Origin: G963708325 sp963708325
GTDB lineage: Bacteria > Actinomycetota > Thermoleophilia > Solirubrobacterales > 70-9
DNA: 64,000 bases
Assembly (NCBI GenBank): GCA_963708325.1
Contig: OY970203.1
Span: 124,001 to 188,000 of the forward strand
Reading direction: 5' to 3'
Position 1 is the first letter of the stretch. Each line of letters opens with the position of its first letter. The position numbers and the translations under genes are program-made. The notes below the pieces were generated by a model, which ran no database searches, was not told the DNA's origin, and saw nothing but the letters and a program-made list of their open reading frames with translations. This document shows positions 24,261 to 31,482 of this stretch, in pieces.

Positions 24261-24333
24261 TGGGCGCTACTGGGCTCGAACCAGTGACCTCCAGCTTGTC
24301 GAGCTGGCGCTCTCCCAACTGAGCTAAGCGCCC
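24261..24333 (-). tRNA. tRNA-Val (anticodon GAC)
   Basis: 73 nt cloverleaf: acceptor GGGCGCT/AGCGCCC, D arm GCTC...GAGC, anticodon stem CCAGC/GCTGG with loop TCGACAA, T arm ACTGG-TTCGAGC-CCAGT, discriminator A; CCA is not encoded. Base 33 is C instead of the near-universal T. This is the intact copy at the right boundary of the integrative element. Confidence 0.92.
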
Positions 24334-24362
24334 GGGATTCGAAGCGTAGCGAGGGCCGGGTC

Positions 24363-25355
24363 TCAGGAGGGGACGGACTCGGCGGCCGCGACCTCGGCGG
24401 CGGGCTCGAGCAGGCCCTTGGCGCGCATCGTCAACTCGAACGTCTCGCGAGTGGTGTGCTGCGGCGCCCATCCGGTCGTCGCCTTCAGCTTCTCCGTCGA
24501 GACCAGCCAGTGGTGGCGAACGAAGTGCAGGTTCCCGGGCGGGGCGTCCACGCGGGGGAAGTGGAGCTTCCACATCAGCCGAGCGATCCGATACTGGGTG
24601 CGGAAGGAGATCTCGCGTGTCTTGGTCCCGATCAGCCTGGCGCAGTCGCCCCAGGTCATCGTGCCGTCGCCGGCGACGTTGAAGGGGCCCTCCGCCTTCG
24701 CGTCCAGCAGCCCGATCAGGGCCGAGACGACGTCGTCCTCGTGGACCAGCTGGAGCTCCTCGTCGACGCCGTCGAGGACCGGCATGTAGGGGTAGTTCTC
24801 GAGGCTGCGGATGATGTAGTTGTCGACGTTGGGGCCGAAGACGATGCAGGGGCGCACGATCGTCATCACCCGGTCGGGGTTCTGCACCGCCCAGAGCTGG
24901 CAGAGGCGGTCGATCTCGGCCTTGTCGCGCGCGTAGGAGAAGTCGGGCGCCCCGCGGACCGGCTGGTCCTCGGCGATCGGGCGGGGGCTATCGGGCCAGG
25001 CGCCGTAGGCGGTGGCGGAGGAGGCGACCAGCACCTGGCCGGTGCCGGCGGCGCTGGCGGCCTCGAGCACGGCAGCGGTTCCGTTCACGTCGATGTCGTA
25101 CATCCGCGCCTCGTCGTGGATCGGGTTGAGCACGAAGGCGAGGTGGACGATCGCGTCGATCTCGCGGTCGGCCAGCAGACCCCTGATCCGCTCGCGGTCG
25201 CGGACGTCGCCCTGGACGAACTCGACCTTCGGCCACGGCACCGCCGGGGCGCGCACGTCGACGTTGACGATCAGCTCCGTCTCGTCGCGGCCGACGAGGA
25301 TCTCGGTGAGCCGTCCGCCGATGTAGCCGGAGCCGCCGGTGATCAGGTACCTCAT
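24363..25355 (-). CDS. NAD-dependent epimerase/dehydratase (extended SDR)
   Basis: 330 residues from ATG 25355 (MRYLITGGSGYIGG); upstream in-frame codons to 25400 lack homology. The Rossmann glycine motif TGGSGYIGG is at residues 5-13, the acidic NVDVRAP strand end binds the ribose, and the catalytic YxxxK is SYARDKAE. It resembles the UDP-glucose 4-epimerase-like 'complex I NDUFA9' branch of atypical SDRs, so the substrate is uncertain. It is 30 bases upstream of the tRNA-Val gene on the same strand. A second, distinct SDR is encoded at 33612-34970. Confidence 0.85.
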   Translation of the reverse strand: MRYLITGGSGYIGGRLTEILVGRDETELIVNVDVRAPAVPWPKVEFVQGDVRDRERIRGLLADREIDAIVHLAFVLNPIHDEARMYDIDVNGTAAVLEAASAAGTGQVLVASSATAYGAWPDSPRPIAEDQPVRGAPDFSYARDKAEIDRLCQLWAVQNPDRVMTIVRPCIVFGPNVDNYIIRSLENYPYMPVLDGVDEELQLVHEDDVVSALIGLLDAKAEGPFNVAGDGTMTWGDCARLIGTKTREISFRTQYRIARLMWKLHFPRVDAPPGNLHFVRHHWLVSTEKLKATTGWAPQHTTRETFELTMRAKGLLEPAAEVAAAESVPS

Positions 25356-25522
25356 CGCGGCGATCATATCTGGCTGTCCAGCCAGCGCATCTGCAAGCAA
25401 ACGCTCATAACCGGCCCGGCATCCCGCCTCTGCGTCGACCGATCCCGCAATTTGCGATCATCCGTCGCCTGGGTGCCGGGGGTCGCAAACTGCAGGACAA
25501 GCGAAACCTCCGGCGAACAGAA

Positions 25523-25666
25523 GTGTTAAGTTTTCACAAGCGGCGTTCAAGGCTGTGCCGGGGGCGCCGATACGAAGCTTGAAGGACCGACGGGCCATGG
25601 GGGCAGGAAAACCCACCTTGGCGGCACGTCCTTTCGGAACACAGGGCCCCACCTAGGGGCCCTTTT
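25523..25666 (+). ncRNA. ssrS: Probable 6S-like regulatory RNA
   Basis: This intergenic stretch has no credible ORF but ends in a textbook intrinsic terminator. Upstream, GTGTT (25523-25527) can pair with AACAC (25638-25642), and GTGCCG (25555-25560) with CGGCAC (25622-25627). These are separated by asymmetric unpaired strands, giving the closing stem, central bubble and long hairpin outline of 6S RNA. Segments such as CACAAGCGG, GCCGATAC, ACCCACCTTG and GGCGGCA resemble conserved 6S patches as I remember them. The 5' end is approximate. 6S RNA binds housekeeping RNA polymerase. The identification is inference; that an RNA is transcribed here is well supported. Confidence 0.5.
25644..25666 (+). 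terminator. Strong intrinsic terminator
   Basis: GGGCCCC-acctа type hairpin: GGGCCCC at 25644-25650, a five-base loop, GGGGCCC at 25656-25662, then TTTT. It faces the plus strand where no protein gene lies upstream, so it must end a non-coding transcript. Confidence 0.85.
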
Positions 25667-25713
25667 CCGTTCCCCCGTGTGACGCGCGGACTGAGCCGGC
25701 GGCCGGCCCGCCG

Positions 25714-26073
25714 CTACTCCCGCTTGGCGTAGGCGGAGAACCCGCTGAAGTCGAGCTGCACACACGGCTCGTCGGACGTCACCACGGCGTCGTGACCCGG
25801 GGGGATGTCGAAGACGTCGCCGGGGCCGATCTCGCGCTCACTGCCGTCCTCCATGTAGACAGTCATCCCCCCGGAGATGCAATAGCCGAGGTGGTGGGCC
25901 TGACACGAGTCGGTCTTGGCGATCGGCTTGACGTTCTCCGACCACCTCCAACCGGGCTCGAAGACGCCACGCCCGACCACGTTGCCGCCGACGTCCACGA
26001 TGTCCGCCTGGCCCTTGCCCTCGAACGGCCGGGTCTCGTCGGGTGAATCGAAGTTCTTGACCTCAACTGCCAT
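25714..26073 (-). CDS. Cupin-domain protein
   Basis: 119 residues, a single small beta-barrel cupin. The first motif region has HHLGYCISGGMTVYMEDGSE (two histidines and a glutamate-containing strand) and the second has DVFDIPPGHDAVV (histidine), so a metal site of the His-His-...-His type is likely. Such proteins act as dioxygenases, isomerases or ligand sensors; no substrate can be named. It stands between the 6S-like RNA and the tRNA-Cys mini-element, with ATG at 26073 and a purine-rich stretch just ahead. Confidence 0.8.
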   Translation of the reverse strand: MAVEVKNFDSPDETRPFEGKGQADIVDVGGNVVGRGVFEPGWRWSENVKPIAKTDSCQAHHLGYCISGGMTVYMEDGSEREIGPGDVFDIPPGHDAVVTSDEPCVQLDFSGFSAYAKRE

Positions 26074-26270
26074 CGCTGTGTCCCTTCGTCGTAGGTTGGT
26101 GCCGCGCGCACGCTATCCGCCCATCACCGGCGAGGCAAGCAATCAGAGGCGCCTACCGGAATCGAACCGGTGTAAACGGCTTTGCAGGCTAGGTTCTGGC
26201 GTTAGCTCGCTCGTTACCGGCGATTGCTAGGCGTGCTTCCGTGCGCCTCGTTCCCTCCGATTACGCCGGT

Positions 26271-26303
26271 TGGAGGTACAGCGGAGGTACGGTTGGGGGT
26301 ACG
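26271..26303 (+). repeat. Triple GGAGGTAC repeat block, left
   Basis: Units begin at 26272, 26283 and 26295 (spacings 11 and 12), with the third reading GGGGGTAC. The block matches 26952-26984 in sequence, orientation and spacing, with only a few substitutions. Position just inside the element suggests arm-type integrase sites. Confidence 0.6.
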
Positions 26304-26324
26304 AAGTCCCGTTGCTGCGGGACG

Positions 26325-26915
26325 CTAAGGCGACGGAAGCGTGTGCCGGATGGTGCCACTATCGGGCACGTTGTCGTAACACGCGTCGGGACTAGCTCCG
26401 CAGTTCCCGTTACCGCCAGTGGTATGGGCAGTAACCCCGCGCCAGTAGTAGCGCGTCGTGACCGCGGGAAGGGCACGACGCGGGAACGCGAACCTGAGGC
26501 TTTGGGCTGCCTCGGTGACCCGAGGCGTGAAGTTCGTCACGACGCAGCACTCTCCGTTGGCTCGGTGTCGCACCATCCGCGCAGGCGAGTAGCAGACCAG
26601 CCGATAGAAGCTCGGGTCGCTGGGCTGAAGGAAAAGGTGAAAGCAGCCTTCATTGCCGCCACCGTTCCCTCCGTCCTCCCAACTGGGAAAGCCGTAGAAG
26701 AACAGCTTGTGGACGAGGACGTTCGGGTGGCCTTGACCATGACCGGCCTTGGCGCCCGAGATATCTGCGGAGTTGGGAGAACCACCGACTCCGGTCTCGG
26801 CGTCTCCCTGCGGATCCGCCACGTACTTGGTGTCCCCCCAAGCCACAACGGCCAAAGCCAGCGCGATGATGCTCGCGGCGGCGTTCAGACCTGCGAGACG
26901 GCCTCGGCGTTTCAT
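26325..26915 (-). CDS. Secreted protein of unknown function (cargo of the tRNA-Cys mini-element)
   Basis: 196 residues. The N-terminus KRRGRLAGLNAAASIIALALAVVAWG is a Sec-type signal peptide. The mature part starts with DPQGDAETG and continues with SADISGAKAGHGQG and LVHKLFFYGFPSW. That is a beta-sandwich-like layout seen in secreted actinobacterial domains with a 'DP.GD' start. Cysteine pairs (GECCVV, NGNCGASPDACYDN) suggest disulphides. No catalytic motif is recognised. It is the only gene inside the mini-element, hence its whole payload. Confidence 0.65.
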   Translation of the reverse strand: MKRRGRLAGLNAAASIIALALAVVAWGDTKYVADPQGDAETGVGGSPNSADISGAKAGHGQGHPNVLVHKLFFYGFPSWEDGGNGGGNEGCFHLFLQPSDPSFYRLVCYSPARMVRHRANGECCVVTNFTPRVTEAAQSLRFAFPRRALPAVTTRYYWRGVTAHTTGGNGNCGASPDACYDNVPDSGTIRHTLPSP

Positions 26916-26951
26916 CGGTTCTTCAAACCCAGGCTAGCGACGCGAGTTGCG

Positions 26952-26984
26952 TGGAGGTGCAGCGGAGGCACGGCTGGAGGTACG
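26952..26984 (+). repeat. Triple GGAGGTAC repeat block, right
   Basis: Units at 26953 (GGAGGTGC), 26964 (GGAGGCAC) and 26976 (GGAGGTAC) show the same 11/12-base spacing as the left block. It ends 25 bases before the tRNA-Cys att copy. Confidence 0.6.
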
Positions 26985-27009
26985 CCGCGGAACCTCGCTG
27001 CAAATCGCA

Positions 27010-27080
27010 AGGCGCCTACCGGAATCGAACCGGTGTAAACGGCTTTGCAGGCCGCTGCGTAACCACTCCGCCAAGGCGCC
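27010..27080 (-). tRNA. tRNA-Cys (anticodon GCA)
   Basis: 71 nt, discriminator T, no encoded CCA. Acceptor GGCGCCT/AGGCGCC, anticodon loop CTGCAAA in a CGGC/GCCG stem, and T arm ACCGG-TTCGATT-CCGGT fold normally. Its 3' 43 bases are duplicated at 26147-26189. It follows tRNA-Gly by 30 bases on the same strand. Confidence 0.95.
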
Positions 27081-27110
27081 GCGACGGCCAAGCGTAGCGT
27101 CAGCGAAGCA

Positions 27111-27184
27111 AGCGGCTGATGGGATTCGAACCCACGACCTTCTGCATGGCAAGCAGACGCTCTAGCCAACTGAGCTACAGCCGC
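27111..27184 (-). tRNA. tRNA-Gly (anticodon GCC)
   Basis: 74 nt, acceptor GCGGCTG/CAGCCGC, anticodon stem TCTGC/GCAGA with loop TTGCCAT, T arm GTGGG-TTCGAAT-CCCAT, discriminator T, no encoded CCA. It is probably co-transcribed with tRNA-Cys downstream. Confidence 0.95.
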
Positions 27185-27256
27185 GCAGGCGGCCCAGTAT
27201 AGAGCGAGCGCCGCGGCCTCCCGGGGCGTCGGAGAGGGCCTCGCCGGCGCCCTCGC

Positions 27257-27670
27257 CTACCCGGCCTCGGCGTCCAGGGCCTCGTTGACGAGGCGGTCGG
27301 CGTCGGCGTTCTGATCGCGCCGAACGTCGCGGATCGACCAGTCGTCGAAGGCGTCCAGGCCCGCCGTCACCTGGGTGTTGAGGCCGCGCAGGGTCTCGTC
27401 CTTGACGCGGTATTCGCCCCTCACCTGACGCACGATCAGCTGCGAGTCGCCGACGAGCTCGACCTCGGTGGCGCCGTGGGCGCGGGCGAGCTCGATGCCG
27501 AGCAGCAGGGCGCGGTACTCGGCGACGTTGTTGGTGGTCTTGCCGATCGTTTCGCCGCGCTCCTCGATCACCTTGCCGTCCCGATCGGTCACAACCACCC
27601 CGACCGCGGCCGGCCCCGGATTTCCCCGCGAGCCGCCGTCGACGTTGACGCGCAGGCGCCTGCCCGTCAA
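27257..27670 (-). CDS. RNase HI-like protein
   Basis: 137 residues from TTG 27670, which overlaps the TGA of the preceding gene. Longer frames upstream are Arg/Gly-rich shadow sequence. The RNase H fold acids are all visible: DGGSRGNPG (first Asp), NVAEYRALLLGIELA (Glu), VGDSQLIVRQV (Asp) and RDQNADADRLVNEALD (last Asp). It is the short stand-alone type often fused to phosphoglycerate mutase in actinobacteria, here without fusion. It would cleave RNA in RNA-DNA hybrids. It is coupled to the zinc-ribbon gene. Confidence 0.88.
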   Translation of the reverse strand: MTGRRLRVNVDGGSRGNPGPAAVGVVVTDRDGKVIEERGETIGKTTNNVAEYRALLLGIELARAHGATEVELVGDSQLIVRQVRGEYRVKDETLRGLNTQVTAGLDAFDDWSIRDVRRDQNADADRLVNEALDAEAG

Positions 27671-28443
27671 CCGCCGCTCTCCGCGATGCCCGGGCGCAGC
27701 GCGCCGTCCTCGTCGGCGTGCGCGTTCCATTGCCGCGCCGGCTCCTCCAGCTCGCCCACCTCCCGTCCCTTCGCCACGGGGCGCACGTCGGCCTCGTCGT
27801 CGGCGAGGTCCACCGACCACTGGTACCACGACAGCTCCCAGGCGACCGTGAGCAGGACCTCGGCCGGCTTTCCCGCACGCGCCCCCGCCGAGACCTGCGG
27901 GCGCCCGAGGGTGCGGATCAGGCCCGCCACCGTGCGCGCGTGCTCGCTGCGGTTGAAGCGGGCCATCGCGGCCTCCATCCGCGCCACCCGGTCTGTCGGG
28001 ACGGCGTGGACGCGGCGGGGCTCCCGCGGCCGAGCCGGCGCCGGGCGCTCGGGCGCGGCGGCATCCTCCGGCTCGGTTTCAGGCGGCGGGGCGACAACCT
28101 CACCTCGCTGCTCATCCGGATCGTCTGGCGGCGGCTCCTCCGCCTGCTCCGGCGCGGCGTCCTCCTCCGCCTGCCCGGGCGCGGCGTTCTGGCGCCCCTG
28201 GCCCTCGCGGCGGCTGCGCGGCCAGGCGCCGATCCCGCCGCGGCGGCGGTCGGCCGGCGCTGCCGGGCGTTGCGCCTCCGGCGAGTCCGCGCGGATCCAG
28301 CCGGCCGCCTCCGCACGCTCGCGGCAGAGGTCGCACACCGTCCGATGGTCCCCCTCAGGGGTGACGTAGGCGCGAGTCCCCTCGCCCCGCAGGATCGTGC
28401 GCCCGCAGACGTCGCAGGTCTCGACCGGATTGCTTCCGTGCAC
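27667..28443 (-). CDS. Zinc-ribbon protein with low-complexity linker, unknown
   Basis: 258 residues. An N-terminal CDVCG...CDLCRE pair (residues 10-13 and about 37-40) forms a four-cysteine zinc ribbon around TRAYVTPEGDHRTV. Residues 50-145 are Pro/Glu/Ala-rich and probably disordered. The C-terminal part (ARMEAAMARFNRSEHARTVAGLIRTLG, LLTVAWELSWYQWSVDL) is a conserved helical domain. I know similar proteins only as uncharacterised conserved proteins next to RNase H in Thermoleophilia. The 4-base overlap with the RNase H gene suggests a shared role in nucleic acid handling (inference). Confidence 0.6.
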   Translation of the reverse strand: MHGSNPVETCDVCGRTILRGEGTRAYVTPEGDHRTVCDLCRERAEAAGWIRADSPEAQRPAAPADRRRGGIGAWPRSRREGQGRQNAAPGQAEEDAAPEQAEEPPPDDPDEQRGEVVAPPPETEPEDAAAPERPAPARPREPRRVHAVPTDRVARMEAAMARFNRSEHARTVAGLIRTLGRPQVSAGARAGKPAEVLLTVAWELSWYQWSVDLADDEADVRPVAKGREVGELEEPARQWNAHADEDGALRPGIAESGG

Positions 28444-28503
28444 GGGGGCCGAGTGTAGGTCAGGCGGATGATCCCAAATCCGCCGGGGCGGCCGGAATCG
28501 CGC

Positions 28504-30594
28504 CTAGGCCCCCACCTTCTCGTCCTCGGAGCGCGCCTCGTCGATCACGCGCTGGGCCAGGTGGCCGGGGATCTCCTCGTAGCGCAGGAACTCCATCGTG
28601 TACTCGCCGCGGCCGCCGGTGATCGAGCGCAGGTCGGGGGCGTAGTCGAGCACCTCGGCCATCGGCACCTCGGCCTTCACCTCCGTGACGCTGCCCTTGG
28701 GCTCCATCCCCAGGGGGCGCCCGCGGCGCGAGTTGAGGTCCCCGATCACGTCGCCGACGGAGTCCTCGGGCACGCTGATCGTGATCTCCATGATCGGCTC
28801 GAGCAGCACCGGATCGGCCTGTTCCATCGCCTGCTTGAAGGCCATCGAGCCCGCGATCTTGAAGGCCATCTCCGAGGAGTCGACGCTGTGGTGCTGGCCG
28901 TCGTACAGCCTCACCCGCAGGTCCTTGACCGGATAGCCGGCGACGGTGCCGTGCTCCATCGCCTCGGCGATCCCCTTCTCGACGGCGGGGATGAACCCGG
29001 TCGGGATCACGCCGCCCTTGATCGCGTTGACGAACTCGAAGCCGGTGCCCGCCTCGGCAGGCTCGATCTCGATGTGGCAGTCGCCGAACTGGCCGCGGCC
29101 CCCGGTCTGCTTCTTGTAGCGGCCGTGCGCCTTGGCCGGCTTGCGTGCCGTCTCCAGGTAGGGCACGCGGGGCGGCTTGAGCTTGATCTCGGCGCCGAAC
29201 CTCCGCTTCATCCGGTCGACGATCACCTCGACGTGGACCTGGGTGAGGCCGGCGATTATGTGCTCGCCGGTCTGCTGGTCGCGATGGACGTCGAGCGTGG
29301 GGTCCTCCTCCGAGAGCCGGCGGATCGCCGTCGCGGCCTTCTCCTCGTCCCCCTTCGTCTTCGGCTCGAAGGCGAAGGCCATCACCGGCGCGGGCAGGCT
29401 GAGCGGCGGGAACGAGATCGCCTCGGCCTTCGACGAGAGCACGTCGCCCGCGCGGGTCTCCTTCAGCTTGGCGACCGCGCCGATGTCGCCCGCCCCCAGC
29501 TCGGTCACCGGCTCCTGCTCCTTTCCGCGCGGCACCGAGAGCTGGCCGATGCGCTCCTTGGTGCGGCGGGTGACGTTCGTCAGCTGGGAGTCGCTTCTGA
29601 CCACGCCCGAGTAGACGCGGAAGAGGTTGATCCGGCCCGTGTAGGGGTCGGCGAGGGTCTTGAAGACGAAGGCGGCGGTGTCGCCTTCCTCGTCGGGCTC
29701 GATCGCGATCTCCTCGCCGTCGGGGCCGGTGGCCGTCACCGCCCCGCGCATCGCCGGCGAGGGCAGGTCCTCGACCAGCGCCTCCAGCAGCCGGCTCGTG
29801 CCGAGATTGCGCGTCGCGATCCCGCAGGTCACGGGGAACAGGGTGCCGCCGGTGACCCCCTGCTTGAGCACGGTGACGATCTCCGAGTGCGAGATCTCCT
29901 CCCCCTCCAGGTAGCGCTCCATCAGCTCGTCGGAGTTCTCCGCGACCTCGTCCATCAGCTTCTCGCGGTACTCCTCGGCGCGTTCACGCAGGTCGTCGGG
30001 GATCTCGACCTCGCGGGCGCTTCCGGGCGCCTCCCCCTCGTACTCGAAGGCCTTCATGTCGATCAGGTCGACCACGCCTCGCACCTCGTGCTCGGACCCG
30101 ATCGGGATCTCGGTGGCGACGACGTGCGCGCCGAAGGCGGCCTTGAGCGAGTCGAGGGCGCGAAAGAAGTCTGCGCGCTCGCGATCCAGCATGTTCACGA
30201 AGACGAGCCGCGCCAACCCCTCCTCGGAGGCGCGGGTCCAAAGGCGCTCGGTGTTGACCTCGACTCCCATCACGGCGTTGACGACGACCACCGCGGCATC
30301 GGCGACGCGGAGCGAGGCGAGCGTGTCGGCGACGAAGCTGGGCTCGCCCGGAGTGTCGATCAGGTTGATCTTGCGATCGTTGTGCTCGAAGGAGGCGACC
30401 GAGGCGCCGATCGACATCTCGCGCTCCTTCTCGTCGTCCTCGAAGTCCGACACGGTGGCGCCGTCCTCGACCCCCCCCATCCGGTTGATCACGCCGGCCT
30501 CGAACAGGAGCGCCTCGTGCAGGCTCGTCTTGCCGCTTCCGCGGTGGCCGACGAGGGCGACGTTGCGGATCCGGTCGGCGGCCTTGTGCGGCAT
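28504..30594 (-). CDS. EF-G-like translational GTPase (FusA2 type)
   Basis: 696 residues with all five EF-G domains. The G1 loop is GHRGSGKTSL instead of the AHIDAGKTT of canonical EF-G, G3 is DTPGEPSF, and G4 reads NMLD rather than NKxD. The C-terminal domain IV/V sequence is well conserved (TGGRGQFGD, GKLM-like regions, SITGGRGEYTMEFLRYEEIPGHLAQ). This matches the actinobacterial EF-G2 paralogue group; the canonical fusA would sit in the str operon elsewhere. EF-G2 proteins act in stress or recycling, not fully understood. A strong AGGAGGA ribosome site precedes the ATG. Confidence 0.88.
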   Translation of the reverse strand: MPHKAADRIRNVALVGHRGSGKTSLHEALLFEAGVINRMGGVEDGATVSDFEDDEKEREMSIGASVASFEHNDRKINLIDTPGEPSFVADTLASLRVADAAVVVVNAVMGVEVNTERLWTRASEEGLARLVFVNMLDRERADFFRALDSLKAAFGAHVVATEIPIGSEHEVRGVVDLIDMKAFEYEGEAPGSAREVEIPDDLRERAEEYREKLMDEVAENSDELMERYLEGEEISHSEIVTVLKQGVTGGTLFPVTCGIATRNLGTSRLLEALVEDLPSPAMRGAVTATGPDGEEIAIEPDEEGDTAAFVFKTLADPYTGRINLFRVYSGVVRSDSQLTNVTRRTKERIGQLSVPRGKEQEPVTELGAGDIGAVAKLKETRAGDVLSSKAEAISFPPLSLPAPVMAFAFEPKTKGDEEKAATAIRRLSEEDPTLDVHRDQQTGEHIIAGLTQVHVEVIVDRMKRRFGAEIKLKPPRVPYLETARKPAKAHGRYKKQTGGRGQFGDCHIEIEPAEAGTGFEFVNAIKGGVIPTGFIPAVEKGIAEAMEHGTVAGYPVKDLRVRLYDGQHHSVDSSEMAFKIAGSMAFKQAMEQADPVLLEPIMEITISVPEDSVGDVIGDLNSRRGRPLGMEPKGSVTEVKAEVPMAEVLDYAPDLRSITGGRGEYTMEFLRYEEIPGHLAQRVIDEARSEDEKVGA

Positions 30595-30636
30595 CTAAGC
30601 GCTCCTCCTCGTCTGTGTGGGCTCCACCCGGCCCGC

Positions 30637-30642
30637 ACTATA
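30637..30642 (-). promoter_or_regulatory. Candidate -10 box for the EF-G-like gene
   Basis: TATAGT on the minus strand, about 45 bases before the start codon, in an 82-base gap after the sigma factor gene. A small GCCCC-gcc-GGGGC hairpin at 30656-30668 lies just upstream. No good -35 is seen. Confidence 0.35.
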
Positions 30643-30676
30643 AGCGCTGCGTCCAGCCCCGCCGGGGCGTGGGCCG

Positions 30677-31460
30677 CTAGCTGGTGGCGGGGGCCTGGAG
30701 GCGCGACTTGAGCCGCAGCACGGCCTTCGTGTGCAGCTGCGAGACGCGCGACTCGGTGACGCCGAGCACCTCGCCGATCTCGCGAAGGGTGAGGTTCTCG
30801 TAGTAGTAGAGGGCGATCACCAGCTTCTCGCGCTCCGGCAGCCCGTCGATCGCGTCGGCGAGCCGGTCCTTGACGTCGGTCGAGCTGAGCACCTCGTGCG
30901 GGTCGACGGCGTTGGCGTCGCGGATCGTGTCGAGCAGCGACACCTGGTCGCCGGATGCGTCGGAGACGGTCCAGAGCTCGTCCAGCGCCAGGATCGAGGA
31001 GTTCGAGATCTGCAGCAGGACGTCCTGGAACTCGTCCAGCGGCATCCCCAGCTCGGCGGCCATCTCGTCGTCGCTGGGGGTGCGGCCGAGCTCGTGCTCG
31101 AGGCGGCTCGAGACCTTCTCGATCTCGCGGGCCTTGGCGCGCACCGAGCGCGGCACCCAGTCGAGCGAGCGCAGCTCGTCGATGATCGCCCCCTTGATCC
31201 GCGAGATCGCGAACGTCTCGAACTTGATCTCGCGCTCCAGCTCGAACCGCTCGAATCGAGCTGATCAGCCCGAACATCCCGTAGGAGATCAGGTCGGCCT
31301 CCTCGACGTGGGCCGGCAGGCTCGCCGCCATCCGGCCGGCGACGTACTTGACCAGCGGCGAGTAGGCGAGCACGAGGCGCTCGCGGGCGCTGTCGTCGCC
31401 GGATGCCTTGTAGCGCCGCCAGAGCTCCCTCAGCTCGACTGCCTTGACCCTGGTCTCCAT
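30677..31460 (-). pseudogene. WhiG/FliA-type sigma factor gene with a single-base frameshift
   Basis: The first 69 codons encode sigma region 1.2/2 (YSPLVKYVAGRM, ADLISYGMFGLISSI). At 31254-31256 the codon ATT shifts the frame. Removing one base restores ISSIERFELEREIKFETF, then RIKGAIIDELRSLDW and PRSVRAKAREIEK, regions 3 and 4 with LPEREKLVIALYYYENLTLREIGEVLGV, and a stop at 30677. The repaired product is about 260 residues, the normal size. As written, the gene cannot make a full sigma factor. Either this is a real mutation or a sequencing/assembly error; perfect conservation on both sides favours an error or a very recent mutation. Family members control motility or development genes. Confidence 0.85.
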
Positions 31461-31482
31461 TACCGCGGCACCCTTGGCGTAG

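Larger units (their letters stand above)
18382..24304. mobile_element. Integrative element inserted in tRNA-Val(GAC)
   Basis: A perfect 48-bp direct repeat, 18382-18429 and 24257-24304, brackets 5.9 kb. The right copy is the 3' part of an intact tRNA-Val gene, from the anticodon stem to the discriminator plus four flanking bases; the left copy is the displaced tRNA tail. A tyrosine integrase gene ends 16 bases from the tRNA. Cargo is a set of small membrane or unknown proteins and three tandem SnoaL-like genes. No conjugation, replication or phage structural genes are present, so it is either a small genomic island needing helper mobilisation or a degraded element. Confidence 0.9.
26147..27052. 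mobile_element. Integrase-less mini-element in tRNA-Cys
   Basis: A perfect 43-bp direct repeat at 26147-26189 and 27010-27052 brackets about 820 bases. The right copy is the 3' part of an intact tRNA-Cys gene; the left copy is its displaced tail. Inside there is one secreted-protein gene, and near each end is a 33-base block of three GGAGGTAC-like repeats. No integrase or recombinase ORF fits in the space. It is either the residue of a larger element after internal deletion or a non-autonomous element moved by an integrase encoded elsewhere. Confidence 0.8.
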
